Shown one piece after another: positions 7,691-16,207 of a stretch of 57,873 bases of DNA. Below the pieces are notes generated by a model, which saw nothing but the letters and a program-made list of their open reading frames with translations, did no database searches and had not been told where the DNA came from. The DNA is from Azospirillaceae bacterium (GTDB lineage: Bacteria > Pseudomonadota > Alphaproteobacteria > Azospirillales > Azospirillaceae). The position numbers were made by a program, and so were the translations under genes. Numbering within the stretch: the first letter of the stretch is position 1; each line of letters opens with the position of its first letter. The DNA lies in NCBI GenBank assembly GCA_028277115.1, contig JANQHG010000173.1:1-57873 (forward strand). The letters run 5' to 3'.

Positions 7691-8602
7691 ATGCGTCAGA
7701 CCGCGATCCGAATGGTCCACGAGCTCGCCCGGCGCGACCCGCGGGTGGTGTTCGTCGGCTCCGATTTGTCTGCGGGCCTGCTCGCCGACATGAAGGCGGA
7801 AATGCCCGAGCGCTTCTTTATGGAAGGGGTCAGCGAAGCCCACGTGATCGGGATGGCGGCCGGCCTGGCGATGGATGGGTTCGTGCCCTACGTCAACACC
7901 ATCGCGACCTTCCTGACCCGGCGCTGTTTCGAACAGCTGGCGATCGATGTGTGCCTGGAGCGGCTGCCGGTGCGGCTGATCGGCAACGGCGGCGGCCTCG
8001 TCTATGCGCCGCTCGGTCCGACCCATCTTGCCACCGACGACATCGCGCTGATGCGGGCGCTGCCCGACATGACCGTGGTCTGCCCGGCCGACGCGGACGA
8101 GATGGCGCGCCTGATGGCGGTATCGCCGGGGTGTCCGGGCCCGCTGTACATCCGGCTCGGCAAGGGCGGGGATCCGGTCGTGACCGGCGGCCGGGACGGG
8201 TTCGCGGTCGGCCGGGCGGTGCCGTTGCGCGCGGGCGGCGAGGTGGTGATCCTGGCCACCGGGGTGATGACGGCGCGCGCGCTCGATGCCGCAGCGCAGC
8301 TTGACCGCGCCGGCGTCCTTCACCTGCCGACGGTCAAGCCGCTGGACGTCGAGGCGGTGCTGGAGGCCGCGGCGGCGGCGCGGCTGGTGGTGACGGTCGA
8401 GGAACACAGCCGGATCGGCGGCCTCGGCAGTGCGGTTGCCGAGACCTTGGCCGACCATGGGGTCCTGCGGCCGCTCGAGCGCCTGGCGCTGCCCGATCGC
8501 TTCCCCGAAGGCTACGGCTCCCAAGACCACCTGCTCGAGAAGGCGGGACTGCAGCCGGCGCAGATCGCGGCCCGGGTCGCCGATCGGTTGGCCCGGCTAT
8601 GA
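7691..8602 (+). CDS. Transketolase, C-terminal (pyrimidine-binding) subunit
   Basis: 303 aa, starting one base after the N-subunit stop. FVGSDLSAGLLADMKAEMPERFFMEGVSEAHVIGMAAGLAMDG is the pyrimidine-binding domain with the catalytic Glu in EGVSEAH. IRLGKGGDPVV and VTVEEHSRIGGLGSAVAE mark the C-terminal transketolase domain. Together with 6874-7689 it gives a complete enzyme, presumably a heterotetramer. Its last bases overlap the next ATG (8599), so the oxygenase is translationally coupled, which favours a shared pathway. Confidence 0.92.
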   Translation: MRQTAIRMVHELARRDPRVVFVGSDLSAGLLADMKAEMPERFFMEGVSEAHVIGMAAGLAMDGFVPYVNTIATFLTRRCFEQLAIDVCLERLPVRLIGNGGGLVYAPLGPTHLATDDIALMRALPDMTVVCPADADEMARLMAVSPGCPGPLYIRLGKGGDPVVTGGRDGFAVGRAVPLRAGGEVVILATGVMTARALDAAAQLDRAGVLHLPTVKPLDVEAVLEAAAAARLVVTVEEHSRIGGLGSAVAETLADHGVLRPLERLALPDRFPEGYGSQDHLLEKAGLQPAQIAARVADRLARL

Positions 8603-9408
8603 GCTGGTCGTTCCATGATCCCGACGAGCAGGCGCTGAGCCGCCGCTTTTTGGCCGCGGGCTATGTCGTCTTGCCGGTCGAGGACCTCGGCGCCCTCGAG
8701 CGCATCCGCGCGCTCCTGGTCGAGCGGACCTGTGCCTGGCTCGACTGCGCGCCGCCGGCCGAGCCCCAGGGTTTCCTCGACCACATTCATCAACGGGTCG
8801 AGCCGGCAGATCTGAATGCTCTGCGGGTCGCGCTGATCGGAGCCCTCAACGCGGCGTCATGGGCGCGACCGGCCTATTATGCGCTCGCCCGCCGGGCGCT
8901 GACGGTCCTGGTCGGCAACGAGTTGGCGATGCAGCGTCGGCTCAACCTCTCGATCCAGTTGCCGGGTGATGCCGGGTCGCTGTTGCCGCTCCACGCCGAC
9001 GTCTGGGCCGGCGATTCGCCGTTCGAGTTGGTGCTGTGGGTGCCGCTGGTCGACTGCCGCGCCACCAAATCGATGTTTCTGCTGCCGCCCGCGGCCAATG
9101 CGCGCCTGGGGGCGGCGCTCCACAGCTTTGCCGGCCGGACCGTTGAGGACGTCTATCGGTCGGTCGAACCCGACCTCGAGTGGCTCGAGGTCCGGTACGG
9201 GCAGGTCTTGGTGTTCAACCAGACCCTTGCCCACGGTAACCGGGTCAACCAGGAACCGGAGACGCGCTGGAGCCTCAACGCTCGTTTCAAGGGGGTGTTC
9301 ACGCCCTATGCCGACAAGAAGCTGGGCGAGTTCTTCGAGCCGATCACGCTGCGCGCCGCGAGCCGGATCGGTCTTGATTATCGCCTGCCCGGCGGATTCG
9401 ACGAGTGA
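8599..9408 (+). CDS. 2OG/Fe(II)-dependent oxygenase of the sporadic carbohydrate cluster type
   Basis: 269 aa. The double-stranded beta-helix signature is visible: LHADVWAGDSPFE carries the H132-x-D134 pair, and LVFNQTLAHGNRVN carries the distal H212, with a downstream arginine for 2-oxoglutarate in RWSLNARFKG. This is a phytanoyl-CoA dioxygenase-like fold. Its place between a split transketolase and a LIC12192-like protein matches the gene set I know as the 'sporadic carbohydrate cluster', in which a 2OG oxygenase accompanies a LIC12192 protein. It may hydroxylate or oxidise a sugar. The exact substrate is not described to my knowledge. Confidence 0.8.
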   Translation: MSWSFHDPDEQALSRRFLAAGYVVLPVEDLGALERIRALLVERTCAWLDCAPPAEPQGFLDHIHQRVEPADLNALRVALIGALNAASWARPAYYALARRALTVLVGNELAMQRRLNLSIQLPGDAGSLLPLHADVWAGDSPFELVLWVPLVDCRATKSMFLLPPAANARLGAALHSFAGRTVEDVYRSVEPDLEWLEVRYGQVLVFNQTLAHGNRVNQEPETRWSLNARFKGVFTPYADKKLGEFFEPITLRAASRIGLDYRLPGGFDE

Positions 9409-9420
9409 TCGGCCTGCCGG

Positions 9421-9530
9421 CCGTTGCTAAGGGGCGCTGCCCTTACGACCCCCGCAACGGGGGCAACCCCTGGTCGGGGGGGTGCCCCCCTGACCTTGGG
9501 GGCGAAGCCCCCAAAACGTCGCAACGGGCG
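9421..9530. repeat. GC-rich nested palindromic repeat, copy A
   Basis: The gap between the oxygenase and the LIC12192-like gene holds several hairpins: CCCCCGCAACGGGGG (9449-9463), a G7/C6 palindrome around 9475-9490, and TTGGGGGCGAAGCCCCCAA (9496-9514). A second copy lies in the opposite orientation at 56331-56434. It looks like a REP-type mobile palindrome of the genome. It interrupts the operon and may act as a partial terminator or an mRNA stabiliser. Confidence 0.75.
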
Positions 9531-9556
9531 TTGGTTTCCGTTGAGGAGCAGCGACC

Positions 9557-9982
9557 ATGAGCCGACCAGACACCGACCGAGGCTACCGGGGCTACATCGG
9601 CTCGCGCCCGCTCCGCGGCCACCGGGTGCCGCAGCATGTCCAGAACCTGGTGATCCGCGACTATGCGCGCCGGCACGGCCTGCGCTTTTTGCTCAGCGCC
9701 ACCGAATACGCGATGCCGGGCTGCTACCTGATGCTGGACGACGTGTTGGCCGGCTTGGACCGGCTCGACGGCGTGATCGCCTATTCGCTGTTCATGTTGC
9801 CTCGGCGACCGCCGCGGCGCGCGGCGATCTACCGGCGCGTGCTCGACTGCGGCCGCGTGCTCCATTTCGCGGTCGAGGGCATCGTGATCGCCGGCGCGGC
9901 CGACGTGCCCGCGGTCGAGGATATGATGCGGATCGATGCGGCCGTCGCCGGCGGCACCACTGACATCCGCGGACTCGGGTGA
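9557..9982 (+). CDS. LIC12192-family sporadic carbohydrate cluster protein
   Basis: 141 aa with an AGGAG-like site upstream (GAGGAG at 9543-9548). It opens with RGYRGYIGSRPLRGHRVPQHVQNLVIRDYARRH and has LLSATEYAMPGCYLMLDDVL and an IAYSLFMLP strand. This pattern, a short protein of about 130-140 residues with an early GYIGSR and a PQHVQN motif, is what I recall for the LIC12192 family, first noted in a Leptospira O-antigen locus. No biochemical function is known to me. The fold looks resolvase- or Rossmann-like, with alternating strands and helices. Its partners here are the transketolase pair and the 2OG oxygenase. Confidence 0.72.
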   Translation: MSRPDTDRGYRGYIGSRPLRGHRVPQHVQNLVIRDYARRHGLRFLLSATEYAMPGCYLMLDDVLAGLDRLDGVIAYSLFMLPRRPPRRAAIYRRVLDCGRVLHFAVEGIVIAGAADVPAVEDMMRIDAAVAGGTTDIRGLG

Positions 9983-9986
9983 CGCC

Positions 9987-10652
9987 ATGGCCGAAATCGA
10001 CTTCATCCAATCTCTGCACAAACGAACGACGCGAAATTACCTGGAACGGGTAACCACACACGACAAGGCCGCCTGTGCCGAGGTCGCCAAGCGGTTCGGC
10101 GCCGACTACTGGGACGGCGACCGCCGCTACGGCTACGGCGGCTATCGCTACGACGGCCGTTGGTTGCCGATCGCCGAGCGCATCGCGGCCCACTACGACC
10201 TCAGACCCGGCGAGCGCCTGCTCGATGTCGGCTGCGGCAAGGGCTATCTGCTCTACGAGTTCACCCGCGTCGTGCCCGGCGTCGCGGTGACCGGCATCGA
10301 CGTCTCCCGGTACGGCCTCGCCCACGCCAAGCCGGAGGTGCGGCAGACCCTGGCTGCGGCCGACGCCCGCCGGCTGCCGTTCGCCGACGACAGCTTCGAC
10401 GTCGTGATTTCCCTCGGCACCCTTCACAACCTGTCGATCGAAGGGGTGGTGGCGGCGCTGCGCGAGATCGAGCGGGTCGGATGCGGCTCGCGCAAGTATT
10501 TCATGGTGGAGTCGTTCCGAACCGAGCGTGAGAAGGTCAATCTGCTTTATTGGCAGCTGACCTGCGAGAGCTTCCATCGTCCGGAAAGCTGGGCTTGGAT
10601 CGCCGGCCAAGCCGGGTACAGCGGCGACTGGGGCTTCATTTACTTCGAATGA
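9987..10652 (+). CDS. Class I SAM-dependent methyltransferase
   Basis: 221 aa from ATG 9987, four bases after the LIC12192-like stop. RLLDVGCGKGYLLYEF (motif I about 78-92), GIDVSRYGLAHAK (acidic ribose-binding D) and ADARRLPFADDSFDVVISLGTLHNL (motifs II-III) are classic. The N-terminus DFIQSLHKRTTRNYLERV and the ADYWDGDRRYGYGGYRYDGRW segment are distinctive and may define a small subfamily tied to such sugar loci. It is ATGA-coupled to the next gene. It probably methylates a sugar hydroxyl or amino group, but the acceptor is unknown. Confidence 0.85.
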   Translation: MAEIDFIQSLHKRTTRNYLERVTTHDKAACAEVAKRFGADYWDGDRRYGYGGYRYDGRWLPIAERIAAHYDLRPGERLLDVGCGKGYLLYEFTRVVPGVAVTGIDVSRYGLAHAKPEVRQTLAAADARRLPFADDSFDVVISLGTLHNLSIEGVVAALREIERVGCGSRKYFMVESFRTEREKVNLLYWQLTCESFHRPESWAWIAGQAGYSGDWGFIYFE

Positions 10653-12391
10653 AACCCAGTGTGAATAGATGCGCGCGGAGGGCGGCGGACATGCACGAAG
10701 ATCACGGGGTGCCCGAGGATGTCTGGAGCGCCCGCGGCTTGGTCGATGATCGTGCCGCGCTGGCGGCGGCGACCGCGCAACTGCCAGCGCTGCTGCGCGC
10801 CTACGGCGCGGCGCGCGATCGGGCGACGGTGGCGCGCTTTTGTCGCGACCAATTGCCCGACGGCCGCATCTTGGTGTCCGGTGCCGGCACCCATACCGCG
10901 TTCCTGCTTGACCAACTGGCGCACCGACCCGGGATCAAGGTCATCGGGTTGATCGACCGGATCGCGGCCCGGGTCGGGGCCCGCCACGGCCTGCCGGTGG
11001 TGACCGCGGCCGAGGCGGCGCGCCGGTCGTTCGACTATGTCTTGCTGTCGCACACCAGCTATGAAGGCGAGATGCGGCGGGCCCTTAAAGCCGCGGGGAT
11101 CGAGCCTGCGTGCATCCGCGCGATCTACGGCGATCCCGTCTATGGGCGCATGGCGGCAGCGGCCCCGGACTGGCAGCGCCGGCTGGAGGTCCTGGCCGAG
11201 ACCCCGGTCGATGTCCTGATCGTCACCTGCGACACGGGCTCCCTGGTCTCGGATCGGGCCCTCGCAAGTGTGTTTCCGCCCGAACGCACGCTGCGGCTGT
11301 ACTTCGGCCGCGACGACGCAGCGCCGGTGCAGGCGGGGCCGTTCCCGGTCCTGGACCTTCAGGAGTCGCTGGCGCGGCTGTTCGCGGTGGTGGCGGCGGT
11401 GCGGCCGCGCGCGATCTATGTCCAAAGCATCGTCTACAAGAATTTCCTGGGCTCGGCACTCAGGATCAATTTCCCGGATCTGACCGTGATCCAGGAACTC
11501 TACGACTATGCCGCGACCTGGGCCGACCAGGACCTGGTTCAATTGTTCGGGCTCGACGCCGTGTCGATCCGCAGCCTTCGGCTCGCCGAGTTCCACGCCG
11601 GGCATAGCGCCGACCTGGTGCTCTCCAAGCGCGGCGGACCGGCGTGGCAGCGGGTGCTGGCGCGCTGCCCTGCGCCTTACCAACTTGTCTACCCGCTGAT
11701 CGAGGCGCCGCCCGAGACGGCACCGGTCCCTTCGCAAGCGGCGGCCGCCGCGGACGATCTGATCTATGCCGGGTTCCTGCCCGATCCCCGGTTCCTCCAC
11801 GGGTTCGACAACGGCTATCGCTTCCTGGCATTGCTGGAGCAGGTCTGCGGCGACGGCGGCCTCGGCGCCGAGATTTTCAATTCCGCCCACCATGGCCCCG
11901 CCACCGACCCGACGTTCCAGGCCTATCTCGACCGCTTTGCGTGCGGGCCGGTCCGCTATCGTCGCCGCCTGGCCTACGATGACCTGCTTGCCGAGATGGG
12001 CCGGTTCCGCTTCGGCTGGCTGTGCGACGTCGGCGCCGAGCGCCTGATCGACCATGCGGTCGGGATCGCCAACCGCTGGACCGGCTACCTGTCGGCGGGC
12101 CTGCCGGTGCTGTTGTCGGACAACTGGCTGTTCATGGCGGACCTCTTGCGCCGGTTCGGGGCCGGGATCGTGATCGACCGCCCCGAAGCCGGCGCTATTG
12201 TGCGCGCGCTCGCCGAGACACCGTACCCGCCGCTCCGCGACGGCGCCTTGCGCCTGCACCGCCATTTGCTTGATCACAACCGACACGTGATCGCGCGCAT
12301 CGGCGCGGTCGCCGACCTCGATCACGACCGGGCGAGCCCGGGTCGATCACCGCCGGCGGTTCGGGCGCGCTCAGCCCCGGTTTGCGCGTAG
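10649..12391 (+). CDS. Glycosyltransferase-like protein with N-terminal Rossmann segment
   Basis: 580 aa from ATG 10649, overlapping the methyltransferase stop; ATG 10691 is the alternative. Around residues 70-150 ILVSGAGTHTAFLLDQL, GLIDRIAARVGARHGLPVV and DYVLLSHTSYEGEMRRAL resemble the small Rossmann module often found at the end of sugar C-methyltransferases. The rest, with VDVLIVTCDTGSLVSDRALASV, LTVIQELYDYAATWAD, SKRGGPAWQR and GYLSAGLPVLLSDNWLFMADLL, looks like a GT-B glycosyltransferase whose donor-binding half ends in the usual 'glycine-leucine-proline-val-leu' turn. The exact family is unsure. It likely transfers the sugar made by the upstream genes. Confidence 0.6.
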   Translation: MKPSVNRCARRAADMHEDHGVPEDVWSARGLVDDRAALAAATAQLPALLRAYGAARDRATVARFCRDQLPDGRILVSGAGTHTAFLLDQLAHRPGIKVIGLIDRIAARVGARHGLPVVTAAEAARRSFDYVLLSHTSYEGEMRRALKAAGIEPACIRAIYGDPVYGRMAAAAPDWQRRLEVLAETPVDVLIVTCDTGSLVSDRALASVFPPERTLRLYFGRDDAAPVQAGPFPVLDLQESLARLFAVVAAVRPRAIYVQSIVYKNFLGSALRINFPDLTVIQELYDYAATWADQDLVQLFGLDAVSIRSLRLAEFHAGHSADLVLSKRGGPAWQRVLARCPAPYQLVYPLIEAPPETAPVPSQAAAAADDLIYAGFLPDPRFLHGFDNGYRFLALLEQVCGDGGLGAEIFNSAHHGPATDPTFQAYLDRFACGPVRYRRRLAYDDLLAEMGRFRFGWLCDVGAERLIDHAVGIANRWTGYLSAGLPVLLSDNWLFMADLLRRFGAGIVIDRPEAGAIVRALAETPYPPLRDGALRLHRHLLDHNRHVIARIGAVADLDHDRASPGRSPPAVRARSAPVCA

Positions 12392-12417
12392 CCCGGCGCA
12401 GCTCCACGAGACGTGGT

Positions 12418-13137
12418 ATGAACCAGATGGCCAAACGTTTTTTCGAAGAAGATATCATCTTTTTTCACCACATTCCCAAGACAGGTGGCAATTACTTCTT
12501 TAGATTCCTCGAGTCGCTGTTAGAGTACTATGGGCAAGGAGAGCGTTTCCTTCGGTTTCATTCGGCGCAACCAACTATGACCTCTGAGTTGGAGAGGAAG
12601 CTGTACAGCTGTAGCGTCCTCTGCGGGCACGGGATCCATGAACGATTTTTCGATTGGTTACCGGATAAGAGGATATTCAAAGTTACCATCGTCCGACGCC
12701 CGTCTGAATGGTGGGAGAGCGCCTTTATTTTTCAGCATCTATGCCTGCCGCCGGCCCAGAATTTTTCCGAATATTACGCCAAGACCACCATGAACTGGCA
12801 AAGCCGTCATTTGTGCCGGATTTTTCCATCCTTTCTGCCCAAGACGGAGATGTCTTTGACCATGCGTGCCCTGGGCGTTGCCGATCGATTTGATCTCGTG
12901 CTCCGCACCGACGCGTTGTCCCAGGTGGTCGCGCATCTGGCGAGCGGATTTGCCTTCCCACTTGAGCCGGCGCGCGGGGAGATCTATGATAATCGCGGCA
13001 GCCGGACGCGGTCTTTGTTCGATGCCCGGATCAAAGACGAAATTGATCGGGAGAATTATGCTGATCTCGCGATTTATCAGAAGGCCAACTCGGCCACCGC
13101 GGCGAACGAGATCTGCTCCCGATTCCTTATGACATGA
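12418..13137 (+). CDS. Sulfotransferase-family protein
   Basis: 239 aa from ATG 12418. FFHHIPKTGGNYFFRFLE near the N-terminus is the PAPS 5'-phosphosulfate loop of the HIPKTGG type, and FKVTIVRRPSEWWESAFIF is the 3'-phosphate segment with the conserved Arg. The size fits a single-domain carbohydrate sulfotransferase. Base composition is visibly more AT-rich than the genes on both sides, hinting at separate acquisition. Sulfation of a glycan would need PAPS from elsewhere in the genome. Two more sulfotransferase domains lie in this window (44098-45984 and 53521-56106). Confidence 0.78.
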   Translation: MNQMAKRFFEEDIIFFHHIPKTGGNYFFRFLESLLEYYGQGERFLRFHSAQPTMTSELERKLYSCSVLCGHGIHERFFDWLPDKRIFKVTIVRRPSEWWESAFIFQHLCLPPAQNFSEYYAKTTMNWQSRHLCRIFPSFLPKTEMSLTMRALGVADRFDLVLRTDALSQVVAHLASGFAFPLEPARGEIYDNRGSRTRSLFDARIKDEIDRENYADLAIYQKANSATAANEICSRFLMT

Positions 13138-13189
13138 TTTCGGCACGTCGCTGCGTACGCAAAACGTCTCTGCCGCTGGGGTTGGCGCC

Positions 13190-14227
13190 ATGACGAGCGT
13201 TGCGATTGGACTGATCGGCTGCGGGTACTGGGGCCCGAACCTTTTGAGAAATCTGGTGGCAAACCACCGCTGCCGTCTCAAATGGGTGGCGGATCGCGAC
13301 CGGGCCCGGCGCGACTTCGTCACTGAGCGCCATCCGGACCTCAAGACCAGCGCCGAGGCGGCCGTGGTCCTGGACGACCCGGTGGTCGACGCGGTGGTGA
13401 TCGCGACGCCGGCCTCGACGCACGTCGATCTGACCCTGGCTGCCCTGGCGGCGGGAAAGCACGTTCTGGTCGAGAAGCCGCTGGCGATGTCGGTCGCTGA
13501 TGTCGATCGCATCGCCGCTGCGGCGGGCGATCGGGTGGTCATGGTCGGCCATACATTTCTTTATAACGGCGCGGTCAGGTACATCAAGAGTGTGATGGAA
13601 CGCCAGGAGCTGGGAGACATCTACTACGTAACCAGCGAGCGGCGTAACCTTGGCCAGGTCCGGTCCGATGTCAACGTTTGGTGGAACCTGGCACCACATG
13701 ATGTCAGCATCTTGTTATATTTATTTGGTCACCGCGTTCCGAATGCGGTGAGCGCCCACGGATTGATCCATCTTCAGGCCGGGGTCGAGGACGTCGTCTT
13801 CGCCAACCTGACCTGGCCCGAGGGCCGGGGCGCCCATATCCATGTCAGCTGGCTCGACCCGGAGCGATCACGCCGGGTCGCGCTGGTCGGTAGTCGCAAG
13901 ATGCTGCTCTACGACGACGCCGCCGACTACAAGGTTCGGATTCTCGACAAGGGCGTGGATGTCGTGCCCCGGATCGGCGAGCGCATGGACTATGACGACG
14001 CGGTGGCGCCGCGGTTCGTGCAGCGGTCCGGGGCGACGGTCCTGCCCGAAATCGAAATGGGTGAGCCGCTGCGCGTCGAAATCGACCATTTCATCGACTG
14101 CATCGTCACCGGTGCGCCACCACTGACCGGGCTGGACCATGCCCGGGCCGTGACCTGTGTGCTCGAGCAAGGGGCGTGGTCGCTGGCAAGCGCAACCGGA
14201 CGGGCGCCGCGATCGGTCCACGCCTGA
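13190..14227 (+). CDS. Gfo/Idh/MocA-family oxidoreductase
   Basis: 345 aa. IGLIGCGYWGPNLLRNLV is the N-terminal NAD(P) loop, VVIATPASTHVDLTLAAL the standard second strand, and VLVEKPLAMSVADVDRI the EKP motif. HDVSILLYLFG in the C-domain supplies the usual catalytic HD pair. Such enzymes oxidise a hydroxyl on a sugar or nucleotide sugar, often to a 3-keto sugar. It is a different subgroup from the WlbA-like enzyme at 41118-42125. It is the last + strand gene before the convergent amidotransferase at 14244-16106, only 16 bases away. Confidence 0.9.
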   Translation: MTSVAIGLIGCGYWGPNLLRNLVANHRCRLKWVADRDRARRDFVTERHPDLKTSAEAAVVLDDPVVDAVVIATPASTHVDLTLAALAAGKHVLVEKPLAMSVADVDRIAAAAGDRVVMVGHTFLYNGAVRYIKSVMERQELGDIYYVTSERRNLGQVRSDVNVWWNLAPHDVSILLYLFGHRVPNAVSAHGLIHLQAGVEDVVFANLTWPEGRGAHIHVSWLDPERSRRVALVGSRKMLLYDDAADYKVRILDKGVDVVPRIGERMDYDDAVAPRFVQRSGATVLPEIEMGEPLRVEIDHFIDCIVTGAPPLTGLDHARAVTCVLEQGAWSLASATGRAPRSVHA

Positions 14228-14243
14228 CCCGGTCCCGCCACCG

Positions 14244-16106
14244 TCAGTGGCGATGCGCCGCCGTCGCGGCCGCGCGCCGGGTGCGAAAGCTGCCTTGCAG
14301 CAGGGCGGCATGCAGGAACGGCCAGCAGGCGCGCACGGTATCGGTGTCGTCGCGGCGCACGGCCTCGTCGAGGCCGCGGGCGATCGCCGGGCCGTCCCAG
14401 ATCGGGCTGTTCAACTGCTCGGCGCTGTGGGCGATCTCGCACAGCCGGTCGTGGAGCCGCGGCCGGCGCCACGCCGCGAACGGGGTGACGAAGCCGAGTT
14501 TGGTCGGCCGCCACGCCACCGTCTCGGGCACCAGGTCGGCGAATGTGCGCCGCAGCAGATACTTCGACCAGCCGCCGGCGACCTTGGCGGTCCACGGCAG
14601 GGCCAGGGCGTAGCACACCAGCCGCCAGTCGAGCAGCGGCGCCCGCACTTCGACTCCGTGGGCCATCGAGGCGCGGTCGAAGTTCGCCAGAATGTTGGGC
14701 AGGGTTCCGTAGTGGAAATCCATGTAGAGCCGCCGGCTCAGCGGGTCGAAGCGGTCGAGCGCCGCCTCGTCGCCCGGGCGTTCGGGAAAGCTGACCGTGC
14801 AGGGTTGCACGCGCAGGCCCTGGCGCGGGTCGAATGCCGGTGCCGGGCGCCCGGCGCCCGGCACCGGCAAACGGTCGCGCACCGTCTTGAACAGCGCTTT
14901 TTGATCCGGATCGAAGGTCCGGAACACCACGTCGTGGACCTGCTGATGGTAGCCGCAGAACAACTCGTCGCCGCCATGGCCGTCGAGCGAGACCCGCACC
15001 CCGGCGCCCGCCATCGCGCGGTAGAGCAGCCAAGGCGACAGCGGCTGGTCGAACACCGCCTCATGGGCATAGACCATGTCTTCCAAATGGTCGGCGACCG
15101 CGTCGGGCGTGATCTCCAGGAACACGCCGCGCGAGCCAACGGTCGCGATCACCGCCTCCGCATAGGCGCGTTCGTCCTGGGCGGTGCCGGGAAAACAGGC
15201 GACGAAGGCGCGCAGCCAGTCGTCGGGCCGGCGCGCCACCGCGGCCCCTTCGCGCACGCTATGGACCAGGCCGGCATGGACGACCGCGGAGTCGAGGCCG
15301 CCGCTGACCGCGCTGGCGACCGGAACGTCGCTGCGCACCCGCAGCCGGCAGGCGTCGAGCACCAGCGCGCGCAACTGCTCGGCCTGTTCGGCCGGTGCCG
15401 CCGGCACCTCGGGCAGATGGGCGAGCGTATTCCACCAGCGCCGCGGTGCCGCAACCGGGCGGTCGAGGCTCACGGTCAGGCAGTGTCCGGCGCGCAGGCG
15501 GGTGACGCCGCGCAGCAGGCTGCGGTCGATGGCATCGCCCACCGTGCTGCCGGTCAGGCTGAGCGCGATCACGCCATCGTCGAAGCTGCAAGGCAGCCAA
15601 GGCAGGCCGAGAAACCCCTTGAGCTCGGAGGCGAAGGCGAACCGGTCGGCGGTCACGGCGAAGAACAACGGCTTCTGGCCGAACCGGTCGCGCGACAGGA
15701 ACAAGCGACGGGTCTCGGCGTCCCAGATCGCGAACGCCCACATGCCGTTGAAGCGCTCCTGGCACGCCGGGCCCCAGCGGGCGAACGCCGCCAGGACGAC
15801 CTCGGTGTCGCCGTCGCTGCGGAAGGTCGCGCCGGCCGCCGCCAGTTCGGCGCGCAGTTCCAGGAAATTGTAGATCTCGCCGTTGTGGACGACGGTATAG
15901 CGCCGGTCGGCCGAGGTCATGGGCTGGGCCGCGGCGCTGCTGGGGTCGAGGATCGCGAGCCGGCGGTGGGCGAGCGCGCACGGACCGTCTTGGATCGCGC
16001 CGGCGCCGTCCGGCCCGCGATGGGCGAGCAGCGCCGAGACGCCGGCCAGTTCGGCCTCGGCGGCCGGGCTGTGATCGAGATGCAGGATGCCGGCGATCGC
16101 GCACAC
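14244..16106 (-). CDS. asnB: Asparagine synthase-type glutamine amidotransferase, paralogue 1
   Basis: 620 aa from GTG 16106, so that the mature N-terminus is Cys2 (CAIAGILHL), the class II glutaminase nucleophile. The frame stays open upstream but would bury this cysteine. HRGPDGAGAI, HRRLAILDPSS, VVHNGEIYNF and SDGDTEVVLAAF complete the glutaminase domain. ASAVSGGLDSAVVHAGL holds the ATP pyrophosphatase loop and SLDGHGGDELFCGYH the second ATP motif. In surface-sugar loci such enzymes convert a uronic acid carboxyl to an amide. It is downstream of the acyltransferase and toroid-like genes on the same strand, probably in one operon. Confidence 0.88.
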   Translation of the reverse strand: MCAIAGILHLDHSPAAEAELAGVSALLAHRGPDGAGAIQDGPCALAHRRLAILDPSSAAAQPMTSADRRYTVVHNGEIYNFLELRAELAAAGATFRSDGDTEVVLAAFARWGPACQERFNGMWAFAIWDAETRRLFLSRDRFGQKPLFFAVTADRFAFASELKGFLGLPWLPCSFDDGVIALSLTGSTVGDAIDRSLLRGVTRLRAGHCLTVSLDRPVAAPRRWWNTLAHLPEVPAAPAEQAEQLRALVLDACRLRVRSDVPVASAVSGGLDSAVVHAGLVHSVREGAAVARRPDDWLRAFVACFPGTAQDERAYAEAVIATVGSRGVFLEITPDAVADHLEDMVYAHEAVFDQPLSPWLLYRAMAGAGVRVSLDGHGGDELFCGYHQQVHDVVFRTFDPDQKALFKTVRDRLPVPGAGRPAPAFDPRQGLRVQPCTVSFPERPGDEAALDRFDPLSRRLYMDFHYGTLPNILANFDRASMAHGVEVRAPLLDWRLVCYALALPWTAKVAGGWSKYLLRRTFADLVPETVAWRPTKLGFVTPFAAWRRPRLHDRLCEIAHSAEQLNSPIWDGPAIARGLDEAVRRDDTDTVRACWPFLHAALLQGSFRTRRAAATAAHRH

Positions 16107-16207
16107 GCTTTGGCTGTTCCCCGGTGGATTGGCGGTCCCCTTTGTCCGGCCTATGATGGGCCTGGGCACGGGCGGGCGCAACGGGCGATGCCATGACCGC
16201 GCGGGCG

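Noticed and set aside
9424..9963. An open frame overlapping the LIC12192-like gene
   Set aside because: It starts inside the palindromic repeat block and reads the coding region of the LIC12192-like gene in another frame. Its product is low complexity.
10640..12325. A 561-codon open frame on the minus strand
   Set aside because: It is antisense to the coupled glycosyltransferase-like gene, and its residue composition is that of a shadow frame.
14157..16196. A 679-codon open frame on the plus strand
   Set aside because: It is antisense to amidotransferase 1, which has complete catalytic motifs. The product is compositionally biased and carries no recognisable motif.
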